Source: Chitinophaga pinensis
GTDB lineage: Bacteria > Bacteroidota > Bacteroidia > Chitinophagales > Chitinophagaceae
Length of the DNA: 39,342 nucleotides
Assembly (NCBI RefSeq): GCF_007896845.1
Contig: NZ_VOHS01000052.1
Coordinates: 1 to 39,342 of the forward strand
Reading direction: 5' to 3'
Shown here: positions 1 to 7,734 of the stretch, piece after piece
Numbering within the stretch: the first letter of the stretch is position 1
How the letters are laid out: the number at the start of each line of letters is the position of its first letter
The notes under the pieces: model-generated
The model's input: the letters and a program-made list of their open reading frames with translations, nothing else
The model's database searches: none
Told to the model about the DNA's origin: nothing
Position numbers and translations under genes: made by a program

Positions 1-1550
1 AGTAAAACTTACAGAGCAGATAACGGACTGACAGATGCCAGTGATCCTGTTTTCTTTACATACTCTCAGGCATTGCAGCATTTATTCTGCTGATCGCCTG
101 TATCAACTTTGTCAATCTGACGATTGCCCGTTCTGTGAAACGCGCGAAGAATTGGGATCCGTAAGGTAGTGGGTGGTGACAGAATACAGCTCATCATGCA
201 GTTCATGGGAGAGTCCTTTATTCTCAGCATCGCCGCTTTTGTGCTGGCCCTGATACTCGTACAGCTCTCTTGCCGGTATTTAATGAATTCCAATAAAGCG
301 TTGGCAATCAGTTACCTGTTTGACGTAAACTGGTAGGCGGATATCTCCTGCTGTTCTTTATGACAGGATCCTTGCGGGATTCTATCCATCCGTATTGTCC
401 GGTTTTAATCGGTAAAAGTGTTATATAACCGCTTCACCTTGTCTGGTAAGAATTATCTCCAGAAAGGATGGTGATATTACAGTTTACACTGGCATCTTTC
501 CTGATCATTGGTACGATACGATTATTGTCAGTTCCGTTATCTGACTACCCGTCAGGCTGGGGTATGATGATAAAGATCTGGTGATACTCCGACATAACCG
601 TATTCCTTATCTACGTGCAGATGCACTGCGGGCAGACCTGATGAGGAACAGTGCTGTGGCAGATGTGGCGTTTAAAAACGAGGGTTCGTGGATGACAACG
701 GCGAAAGTGAATGGAGAACAGACGGTGGGTTTCAGCTACGAAACGGTAGATGAAGAATACCTGCCCATGTTGAAAATCCAGGTTGTAAAAGGCAGGAATT
801 TCTCCAGAGCATTCCCTTCAGACTCGACACACGCCGTATTGGTGAATGAAGCATTTGTAAAGGCGGCCGGCTGGAAAGATCCTATCGGACAGGAGTTGAT
901 TTCTGGTATAATGAAGGTGAGAAGTATACGGTAATCGGCGTCGTGAAAGACTATCATTATATTGACTTAAAACAACCGATCACAGAGCAGCTTTTCACAA
1001 TGAAGAACCGGAATCAATATGGTACCACCTTCGTCAAGATAAAAAAAGGTAAAGAGACAGCTGCGCTGGCGCACATTGCAGCGGTCTATAAGAAATACTT
1101 CCCACTGAGTCCTTATGATATACCTTTATGAATGAGGAAAACAGGAAACGGTATGAGTCAGAAGCGAAATGGAAGCAGATCATCCTGTTCAGTGCTATCC
1201 TGACGATCTTTATTTCCTGTATTGGCTTGTTCGGACTGTCCGTATTATCCGCAGAAAAAGAACAAAAGAGATTGGTATCCGCAAAGTATTGGGGGCTTCA
1301 GTAGCGGCAGTGGTGACTATCCTGTCAACAGACTTCCTGAAGCTCGTCATGATCTCCCTTGTACTGGCCATGCCATTGGCGTGGATGGTGGGGAATAAGT
1401 GGCTGCAGAACTATCCTTACCGTATTAGCCTCAGGGTGGATATTTGCCACCGCTGCATTACTGGTAGCAGGTGTCGCATTGATGACCGTGAGCTTCTACG
1501 CTGTAAAGGCAGCAGTGGCAGATCCTGTAAAAAGTCTGAAAAGAGAATAA
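1..1550 (+). pseudogene. MacB/FtsX-family ABC transporter permease, 3' part, multiply frameshifted
   Basis: This is the downstream part of an inner-membrane ABC permease of the large MacB-like type common in Bacteroidota; the 5' end lies outside the window. Reading across frames gives the usual order: a membrane segment with the motif ACINFVNLTIARS, a coupling motif EIGIRKV (about 145-170), further membrane helices, a MacB periplasmic domain (about 581-1130), a second copy of the coupling motif (KEIGIRKVLGAS, about 1265-1300) and a C-terminal end in LKRE with a stop at 1548-1550. At least four frame changes are needed. The clearest are near 147-151, where AAAGAAATT appears as AAGAATT, and near 898, where one G restores the frame. 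Such permeases usually export antimicrobial compounds or act in envelope stress; the substrate cannot be told. It is either a true pseudogene or locally bad sequence. The family call is confident. Confidence 0.8.
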
Positions 1551-2131
1551 TACTTATCCTTATAAAGCGGATCTATCTCTCTGAAACAGGTCTTTATCTG
1601 TGCTTCAGACAGCCGGTAGATCTGTTTAATGGCAGGTATGGCAGGATCATACCCATGGATATCTGAAGGGTGTCTGCTCATCCAGTGAAGCACATCTTCG
1701 AGGATCATCTGATTGGCCTGTCCATGACCTCCCGGCCCTGTTCTGCTGATGATCTTCCCCAGCAGGAAAACGGGGAAGTCCGCACAGGCGATCTCTGATA
1801 GTTTCGCCCTGTACTCTCTTTCTTTGGGTGGCGCTTCATCAAACTGCTTTTTAAAATAGATCTGATCGATGCTATGTCTGCCTTCATGTGCAAATATGGA
1901 GGCATCCTGCTGTTTTGTTTCGAATGCATTCATAAAAGCGATCTGTAGTTCCCTGCCCTGTAAACCCTGTCTTTGCAATACCGCATAAAGTGTATCCAGT
2001 GCATCTATACGCATGCGCATACCTACGCCATTCAGAATGGTAGCGGAGTCATTACTGCTCATCACATTCTCAAAAGGTGCGAGCCGCTCTTTGTGTACAC
2101 TGCTGTCGGTGACCATCGTCCATACGTTCAT
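1496..2131 (-). CDS. C-terminal HEGRH metallopeptidase-like part of the secreted repeat protein
   Basis: This 211-codon frame continues the gene upstream (2140-3372). Adding one A at the AA/TT run near 2150 turns the upstream end, which stops after QVEKLI, into QVEKAYIEEPMNVW and joins the two without a gap. It carries an HExxH-type zinc site, AHEGRHSID, at residues 81-89 of this fragment. About 25 residues further on, a conserved-looking RAKLSEIA segment could give the third, glutamate ligand, as in gluzincins. The sequence does not match a peptidase family I can name. The 3' tail overlaps the end of the convergent permease by about 55 bp, so the true stop may differ slightly. I infer a periplasmic or surface zinc hydrolase; substrate unknown. 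Confidence 0.6.
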   Translation of the reverse strand: MNVWTMVTDSSVHKERLAPFENVMSSNDSATILNGVGMRMRIDALDTLYAVLQRQGLQGRELQIAFMNAFETKQQDASIFAHEGRHSIDQIYFKKQFDEAPPKEREYRAKLSEIACADFPVFLLGKIISRTGPGGHGQANQMILEDVLHWMSRHPSDIHGYDPAIPAIKQIYRLSEAQIKTCFREIDPLYKDKYYSLFRLFTGSATAAFTA

Positions 2132-2139
2132 AGGTTCCT

Positions 2140-3372
2140 CTATATAAGCTTCTCTACCTGATAAATCGTATCATTAACAGACCAGCCTCCATTCCTGCTT
2201 TTGCCATCTGTAAACCAACCGGTAAAGCCATTGGACGTCATCAGATCTACCTCAATGAATGTAAGGGCACCTTTGTAGCCGTACTGGAGCACTTCTTTAT
2301 GCGTGATATTAACGATGTGTCCGAGGCATATTTCTTTTGAGGAAAAGCCTGAACTGACACCGAGAAATCCGCTGGTACCAAAACGGGGCGCCATGATTTC
2401 CAGAAAAGCGTCATAGGTAAAAGCTTGTGTACCGGCAGACAGGTGTAATTGCTGCAGGAGTTTTGTGCAGGATTGTAATAATTGTTTTTCAAACAGACTG
2501 TCATTGGCTTGTTTGCGTGCCAGTTGCTGATAGTAATGCGTAATCTGTTTGCCGGTCTGGCGTAGAAAAGCAGCATAGTGTAAGATATCCTGCTGAGCGG
2601 GCGTTGCCACCATTGCCGCATATTCATAGAAACGGGAGCCGGCCAGTGCACGTGCGACCTGTACATTCTGCGAGGAATTACGGCCTGTCCATTGTGGCAG
2701 AATGGAAGACAGCGTATCCGCATTGGCTTGTTGATATGTCCATACCGTCTGCGGACCGGAGAAATGAAAATAAGCATTCCATCCGCTGAGTATCAGTGCA
2801 CCGTCTTTTTTAAGAATACCAATACCAATGAGTTGTCTGGCTGCTTCGGGATGTCCCGGCATTTGTTCAAGGACGGATTGCAGCAGACGGGCAGCTTTAT
2901 CTACAGTAGCTGTATGGGGCTTTGGGGCGGTACTGTTTTGGAGGAAAGCGGTGTGTGCGTAACAAAGGGCGGCGGACTGCCATTCAGCAGATGATCTGGC
3001 GGAGGAGAGTGCTTTTTCAGCGGCAATGAGCGAAGCGCTATAATGCGTAGCGCCGGCTTCAATATCGCTGAGCAGGATATAATTCTCGGGTGTAGCAGTT
3101 GCTGAGAGGGCACTGTCCATGTGTTTTTTAGCCAATGTATAATCGTTAAAAAACTGCCAGTCCCGCTTCGCGAGTGTACGGAATGCTTTGGCCCGGTCTT
3201 CCTGTGTTGTTTGCGGAGAATGGATGATCTCTCTGATGGCAGCCGCCGATCCGGACAGGTCATAGTTAAAGAATGCCTGTTCGGCTTTGTCCCATAACAG
3301 ATTGATAGGTACTGCGATGGATATTCGTGCACTGATGAGCAACAATATAATTGAGAGCGCTACTTTTTTCAT
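2140..3372 (-). CDS. Secreted TPR-like helical repeat protein, N-terminal part of the HEGRH protein
   Basis: I place the start at the ATG at 3372, giving MKKVALSIILLLISARISIA, a good signal peptide; an upstream ATG at 3399 only adds nine residues before it. The mature part is alanine-rich and helical, with repeated units such as AEQAFFNYDLSGSAAAI and SALSATATPENYILLSDIEA that resemble degenerate tetratricopeptide repeats over about residues 30-260. The fragment stops at 2140, but a single-base correction near 2150 fuses it to the HEGRH part. The full protein would be about 620 residues with the zinc motif near residue 496. It is tail-to-tail with the ABC permease. Export is well supported; function is not known. 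TPR plus a zinc hydrolase suggests processing of envelope proteins, but that is inference. Confidence 0.65.
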   Translation of the reverse strand: MKKVALSIILLLISARISIAVPINLLWDKAEQAFFNYDLSGSAAAIREIIHSPQTTQEDRAKAFRTLAKRDWQFFNDYTLAKKHMDSALSATATPENYILLSDIEAGATHYSASLIAAEKALSSARSSAEWQSAALCYAHTAFLQNSTAPKPHTATVDKAARLLQSVLEQMPGHPEAARQLIGIGILKKDGALILSGWNAYFHFSGPQTVWTYQQANADTLSSILPQWTGRNSSQNVQVARALAGSRFYEYAAMVATPAQQDILHYAAFLRQTGKQITHYYQQLARKQANDSLFEKQLLQSCTKLLQQLHLSAGTQAFTYDAFLEIMAPRFGTSGFLGVSSGFSSKEICLGHIVNITHKEVLQYGYKGALTFIEVDLMTSNGFTGWFTDGKSRNGGWSVNDTIYQVEKLI

Positions 3373-3435
3373 GTTATACAGGTGTTTTCCTGCATACAAA
3401 GTAAGGGAAGGCAGAAGGGGAAAACTTGTATCTAA

Positions 3436-4230
3436 CTAACCTTTTAAAGTCTTTCCAAAGTCTCTGGGGGAAGCGCCAAAGTAACTTTTGAACTGACGCG
3501 TAAAATGTGGCTGGTCATAGAAACCACTGTCATAGGTGATAGCTGTCAGATTACCTTTACCAGCTACTATGCTGTTGGCTGCTTTTTCCAGTCGTATACG
3601 GGTGATGTATTCGGAAAGACGCAGCCCGGTTTTCTCTTTGAACTTGCGCAGCATATAAACAGGGTGGACATTCACGATAGCCGCCAGATGTTCTACGCTA
3701 TGTTGTTCTGCCGGCATATCATTGATACGTGCTGTAATGGTGTTGATCCATGGTGTTTGTCCGAAGCGGGAAAGTTGTTCTTTTTCGAACAGGGCTGTGA
3801 TAATCTCAAAAGACAGCATATCCAGTGTATCGGCAGGGTAATCTTTGAGAAAACGGTAATACAGCAGGAAGAGGTCCAGCGAGGATTGCTGAAGGATGAT
3901 AGGCCTCTGATCCTTCATCTCCCGGGAGAACTGGTTGCTGATATTGCTTTTAAGCTCCAGATTGAAGCATTTGCCGTTTTTGTTGTCAAATATATTGGCA
4001 TGTTCATGATCGAAGGGTCTGAAGATAGAGTGGCCGCCGGCGATGATTGTTTCTTCCCCTTGGGTTTTCTCCAGATAGTTACCTTCCAGCAGCAGACTAA
4101 AATATGGATTTTCATGGTGATGCCGTGGCAATGCCACTTCTGCACTGTATACGGTCTGTGTCAGACAAAAATGTTCGAGTGTCGTCTGACGAACCGTATT
4201 ACCATAAAATTTTCCATCGCTTAGCTGCAT
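3436..4230 (-). CDS. AraC-family transcriptional regulator with cupin-like sensor domain
   Basis: 264 residues. The N-terminal half has a cupin-like effector domain with a histidine cluster (PRHHHENPYFSLLLEG, about residues 35-50) and a GG-turn region. The C-terminal 100 residues are an AraC double helix-turn-helix: VEHLAAIVNVHPVYMLRKFK is the first HTH, and the second contains ITYDSGFYDQPHFTRQFK followed by GASPRDF, the usual family end. It lies 4 bp downstream of the HxlR-family gene on the same strand, so the two are very likely one transcript under the HxlR promoter at 4647-4669. The ligand is unknown and no catabolic genes adjoin it. The family assignment is strong. Confidence 0.9.
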   Translation of the reverse strand: MQLSDGKFYGNTVRQTTLEHFCLTQTVYSAEVALPRHHHENPYFSLLLEGNYLEKTQGEETIIAGGHSIFRPFDHEHANIFDNKNGKCFNLELKSNISNQFSREMKDQRPIILQQSSLDLFLLYYRFLKDYPADTLDMLSFEIITALFEKEQLSRFGQTPWINTITARINDMPAEQHSVEHLAAIVNVHPVYMLRKFKEKTGLRLSEYITRIRLEKAANSIVAGKGNLTAITYDSGFYDQPHFTRQFKSYFGASPRDFGKTLKG

Positions 4231-4234
4231 AGTA

Positions 4235-4633
4235 TCATGATGTTGGTTCGGCCACCTGTTTCATCCTGTTTTTAATATTCGTCCTGTGCATGGTACCCCA
4301 GTCTATAAGCGATCTCACGACGTCCTGTAAGGTACCGCTGTATTCAGTCAGTTCATACTCAACGAGGTTTGTATTGCCCGGATGCACCGTTCTGCTGATA
4401 AAGCCATTCAGTTCCATATCTTTTAGTTCGCTGGACAATACCCTTGCGGATATGCCATCTACTCTGCGTTGTATTTCGTTGAATCTTTTGAGTCCTTCAG
4501 AAAGGGCGATAATAATCCTGAGTTTCCATTTCCCGCCGATAACGTACAGGGCGTCACCGAGTGCCTGCAGGGAGGCATTGCATTGTGCTTCGCTTTCAGG
4601 AGGCGTTGTGGTGAATTTTGGCATCTTTCTCAC
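4235..4633 (-). CDS. HxlR-family winged-helix transcriptional regulator
   Basis: 132 residues with the DUF24/HxlR signature: GGKWKLRIIIALSEGLKRF (residues about 34-52), then the recognition region GISARVLSSELKDMELNGFI and a wing ending in VEYELTEYSGTL. A single cysteine sits upstream of the first helix (AQCNASLQALG). In several members, such as YodB, an N-terminal cysteine senses electrophiles or redox change, so such sensing is possible. It is upstream of and 4 bp from the AraC gene. Its own promoter region carries an inverted repeat over the -7 area, which suggests autorepression. Confidence 0.9.
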   Translation of the reverse strand: MRKMPKFTTTPPESEAQCNASLQALGDALYVIGGKWKLRIIIALSEGLKRFNEIQRRVDGISARVLSSELKDMELNGFISRTVHPGNTNLVEYELTEYSGTLQDVVRSLIDWGTMHRTNIKNRMKQVAEPTS

Positions 4634-4646
4634 ATTTATCAGACTA

Positions 4647-4669
4647 CAAAGGTACTAACTTTTTGTTAG
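4647..4669 (-). promoter_or_regulatory. Probable hxlR promoter with inverted-repeat operator
   Basis: On the minus strand TACCTTTG (4647-4654) matches the Bacteroidota -7 element TAnnTTTG and lies 14 bp before the HxlR start. Immediately upstream is a perfect inverted repeat CTAAC-TTTTT-GTTAG (4655-4669), inside what would be the -33/-7 spacer. I see no good -33 TTG. A repressor bound there would block the promoter. The repeat overlaps the stop codon of the upstream membrane-protein gene, which ends at 4666. Confidence 0.5.
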
Positions 4670-5661
4670 CGCTGGCATTTGATATCATAGAGCATCCGGC
4701 CGCGTCTGCCATTGGCTTTTCTCACAAAATGGAGTTCTACTTCATTCCCCGGCAATACTTTGGTACCCAGGTTTTCGATTGGCCGGACGAGGTATAGTTT
4801 ATCGCAGATGCGGTAATAAACATCGCCGGTGCCCCGGTTGGGCTGCATGGTAGAGATGATTTCAGTTACTTTTCCCCGGATGATCACTTTACTTTCTGAC
4901 TGGGTATAGCTATTGTAAACATAATAGGCGGGTGTGGCCAGAAAGAAGAAGACAAGGTATACGCCGGCAATGACGAGGTAGAGATTAACGTAATTGCCTT
5001 TGGCAATACCACCGAGTAGTAATATCAGGGCGAGACCGGTACAGCCGGTCAGGAAGAGTTTTACGAGTGTGGCCTGTTTTTCCTTCATTAATTGCAGGTC
5101 ATCTGTTGTGATCCGGGCGGTAGTTTCCCGGTAGTAGGTATGGGGATATTCTGCCTTCAGCAGGATGTTGCCTTCCATACTGATGTGGAGGATGACTTCG
5201 TAGTTGGTCAGACCGGAAATGTTGCTGATAATAGCCTGATGACAGGAGGATCTTTGTTCAAAGAAAAAGCTTCTGTCAGGGAGGGCGGATTTTACTTCAA
5301 TGACTTCATGGTTGTAGGTGATATACTGCAGTTCTCCTTTGGGGGTGGCAATCAGATTCCTGATGCGCATACGCACCATTTTTTTCCTTCCTTTATGCAG
5401 ACCGCTTCTGCTACGTTTTCTCATTTTAAGGGCGCTACGCCACATAAAAAAGCAGATGGCGACAGAGATGAACAAGGTGACAGATACGGGGATATAGATG
5501 CGTGCCTGTTTGCCGCACACGGCCATCAGCAGTAATGATGCGAGAATAAGCGTGATAGCGGTGAACAATAAGAGCAGCAGCCAGCGTATACCCGTAATCC
5601 GTCCTGCAGTTTTCAGGAGCCGGATGTCTTCATTGGTAAGAGGGCCTTCTTCTTGTATCAT
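4666..5661 (-). CDS. Uncharacterised four-helix membrane protein
   Basis: 331 residues from the ATG at 5661 (MIQEEGPLTNEDIRLLK). The frame extends upstream to 5760, but that extension looks non-coding. There are two pairs of membrane helices: one pair near the N-terminus (GIRWLLLLLFTAITLILA and a second ending CFFMW) and one near residues 210-265 (LFLTGCTGLALILLLGG and LYLVIAGVYLVFFFL). Between them lies a soluble domain with a very basic start (RKRSRSGLHKGRKKMVRMR). The C-terminal part is beta-rich (VIIRGKVTEIISTM, then VYYRICDKLYLVRP). No family is recognised. The stop lies 32 bp before the HxlR gene on the same strand, so read-through into the regulators is possible. Confidence 0.65.
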   Translation of the reverse strand: MIQEEGPLTNEDIRLLKTAGRITGIRWLLLLLFTAITLILASLLLMAVCGKQARIYIPVSVTLFISVAICFFMWRSALKMRKRSRSGLHKGRKKMVRMRIRNLIATPKGELQYITYNHEVIEVKSALPDRSFFFEQRSSCHQAIISNISGLTNYEVILHISMEGNILLKAEYPHTYYRETTARITTDDLQLMKEKQATLVKLFLTGCTGLALILLLGGIAKGNYVNLYLVIAGVYLVFFFLATPAYYVYNSYTQSESKVIIRGKVTEIISTMQPNRGTGDVYYRICDKLYLVRPIENLGTKVLPGNEVELHFVRKANGRRGRMLYDIKCQR

Positions 5662-6140
5662 GTATCTAAAGTTATAGAAAAAGAAGCTTCGGCGGAAGCT
5701 GTTAAAAGCCGTTATAACGCCGTTGATATCCCCCGATATATACACGGTATAAACCTGCATGTTTTCCGGTATGCTGTTTAATCAGACAATTGTCATGGAT
5801 GCACTTGCCGGCATCAGCTGAAATTCTGCACATTATTCTTTGCTGTTTTTGAAAATAATCACTGTGACGACAGTAACAGTGCATCTTTTTGTGCAGGGAA
5901 GGAGTGGATTGTTGTAAGTCAATGCGGGAGCGGGTTTGTAAGGGTTTGTTTACGCCGGGGAATCAATGGGAACCGCTTAAAAAAAGATAAGCCGCCCTAT
6001 AAAGAGCAGCTGTCTGATATCCCTATACCTATGAAATATAAGACTGTAATATATAAAAGAGGTCGCTTGATATGGTTAATGACTTGTTAACGAATCAAAA
6101 TAGTTTCGTCTTTGAAATGTCATGTTAAAGCCTATTGATT
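5662..6140. other. Intergenic region upstream of the divergent membrane protein and permease genes
   Basis: About 480 bp without a credible gene; short frames here have no coding character. It separates two divergent genes, so it should hold both promoters. The permease promoter is listed separately (6141-6170). On the minus side TAACTTTA, 8 bp before the 5661 start, is a one-mismatch -7 candidate. I see no RNA gene or strong hairpin. Confidence 0.5.
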
Positions 6141-6170
6141 TTGTAGGGTAGTCTGAAGCAATTACCTTTG
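6141..6170 (+). promoter_or_regulatory. Promoter of the amino-acid permease (TTG-N19-TACCTTTG)
   Basis: TTG at 6141-6143, a 19-bp spacer and TACCTTTG at 6163-6170 fit the Bacteroidota primary-sigma consensus TTG-N19-21-TAnnTTTG exactly. The permease start codon is 20 bp further on, giving a short leader. Confidence 0.65.
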
Positions 6171-6190
6171 CAGCCAAACCAACTTTACCT

Positions 6191-7636
6191 GTGATAAAAA
6201 AGTCAATAGAGAGTCTTCAGCAGGAAGCTGCCCAAAGTGGGGCGAATACACTAAAACGCAATCTCGGAGGCGTTAATCTTATTGCCATAGGGATCGGAGT
6301 GATCATCGGCGCCGGTCTGTTCTCACTGACAGGTATCGCTGCTGCCAATAACACCGGACCAGCCGTTATACTGTCTTTCCTGCTGGCAGCCGTAGGCTGT
6401 GCTTTCAGTGCACTTTGTTATGCAGAACTGGCCTCCATGGTTCCCGTAGCAGGTAGCGCCTATACGTATGCCTATGCAACAATGGGTGAACTCTTTGCAT
6501 GGATCATCGGCTGGGATCTGGTACTCGAATATTCCGTAGGTGCTGCTACCGTGGGTATCAGCTGGTCTAAATATCTGGTGACCTTCCTTGCTAAGTTTGA
6601 TATTCATCTGCCGGCACAACTGGTTACATCTCCTTTTGAGCTCGTGAAACTGGCGGATGGTTCGCAGATACATGGTTTTATCAACCTGCCTGCAGTATTG
6701 ATCATTGTATTCATTACTTCTATCATCATCTTCGGGACAAGAGGTTCTGCCTTATTTAATGCGATTGTCGTTGCATTGAAGATCAGTGTTGTATTGGTCT
6801 TTATTGCCTTAGGATGGCATTATATCAATCCCGAAAACTATAAACCGTTCATTCCACAGAATACGGGCGAGTTCGGACACTTCGGTCTGAGTGGTATATT
6901 ACGCGGTGCAGGGGTGGTGTTCTTTGTCTTTATCGGTTTTGATATTGTTGCCACCATGGCACAGGAAACAAAGAACCCTAAAAAGAATATGCCGGTAGGT
7001 ATCCTTGGCTCCCTGATCGTGTGTACTATTCTTTTTATCTTGTTTGGTTACGTCATGACAGGTCTTGCTCACTATACCGAGTTTAAAGACAATGCAGCGC
7101 CTGTTGCCGTAGCGATTGCACATACTCCGTATGAATGGTTGTTCCTCGCTGTCATCGCAGCAATCCTCATCGGTTATACTTCTGTGATACTGGTAGATCT
7201 GCTGGGGCAGTCCCGCGTATTCTATTCCATGAGCAAGGACGGCCTGCTGCCGCCTGTATTTTCAAAACTACACCCGCGTTTTGCAACGCCTTATAAATCC
7301 AATATTGTACTCTGCGTGTTCATCAGCCTTTTCGCCGGATTGGTACCTATTCATGTAGTAGGAGAGATGACCAGTATTGGTACCTTGCTCGCCTTTGTAA
7401 TGGTATGTCTGGCTGTGATCATCCTGCGTAAAGAGCAACCTGATCTGCCAAGGGCATTTAAGACCCCATGGGTGCCGGTTGTTCCTATTCTGGGTATTCT
7501 GACCTGCTTACTCATGATGTTCTCCCTGCCGCTGGATACCTGGATCAGGCTGATAGTATGGTTGCTGATCGGTTTTGCCATTTACTTCGGTTATGGTCGT
7601 AAACACAGTGTGGTGGCCAATGCCAAACGACCTTAG
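6191..7636 (+). CDS. APC-superfamily amino-acid permease
   Basis: 481 residues, starting at GTG (6191): MIKKSIESLQQEAAQSG. It is a full-length 12-helix inner-membrane transporter of the amino acid/polyamine/organocation superfamily, closest in style to the cationic amino acid transporter (CAT) branch. Visible marks are the first-helix glycine motif IGIGVIIGAGLFSLTG (about residues 31-46), AGSAYTYAYATMGE, FFVFIGFDIVATMAQE in helix 6, and LGQSRVFYSMSKDGLLPP in the loop after helix 8. It probably takes up amino acids by proton symport or exchange; specificity cannot be told. It has a clear promoter of its own and is followed 98 bp later by the tricorn-like protease, which suggests a peptide/amino-acid use theme. 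Confidence 0.92.
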   Translation: MIKKSIESLQQEAAQSGANTLKRNLGGVNLIAIGIGVIIGAGLFSLTGIAAANNTGPAVILSFLLAAVGCAFSALCYAELASMVPVAGSAYTYAYATMGELFAWIIGWDLVLEYSVGAATVGISWSKYLVTFLAKFDIHLPAQLVTSPFELVKLADGSQIHGFINLPAVLIIVFITSIIIFGTRGSALFNAIVVALKISVVLVFIALGWHYINPENYKPFIPQNTGEFGHFGLSGILRGAGVVFFVFIGFDIVATMAQETKNPKKNMPVGILGSLIVCTILFILFGYVMTGLAHYTEFKDNAAPVAVAIAHTPYEWLFLAVIAAILIGYTSVILVDLLGQSRVFYSMSKDGLLPPVFSKLHPRFATPYKSNIVLCVFISLFAGLVPIHVVGEMTSIGTLLAFVMVCLAVIILRKEQPDLPRAFKTPWVPVVPILGILTCLLMMFSLPLDTWIRLIVWLLIGFAIYFGYGRKHSVVANAKRP

Positions 7637-7710
7637 GCGGCGGATCATCAGCAGCGTGTGCCTTTTATCATTTCCTCACTGGAATACGTCATTGCATTTG
7701 CTATATTGAG

Positions 7711-7734
7711 AGGCGAATTAACAGCCGCCTTTTT
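7711..7734 (+). terminator. Small hairpin with T-run directly before the protease start
   Basis: AGGCG (7711-7715) pairs with CGCCT (7726-7730) across a 10-nt loop, followed by four T. The ATG of the protease begins at 7735. It may be a weak terminator of the permease gene or a leader hairpin masking the start region of the protease mRNA. The stem is only 5 bp, so confidence is low. Confidence 0.35.

Noticed and set aside
1..1550. A decaying ABC permease gene as proof of ongoing gene loss
   Set aside because: The breaks have the same run-contraction pattern as in other genes of the window, so error is the simpler explanation.
3505..4224. 239-codon plus-strand frame over the AraC gene
   Set aside because: Mirror of the AraC gene, which has clear family motifs.
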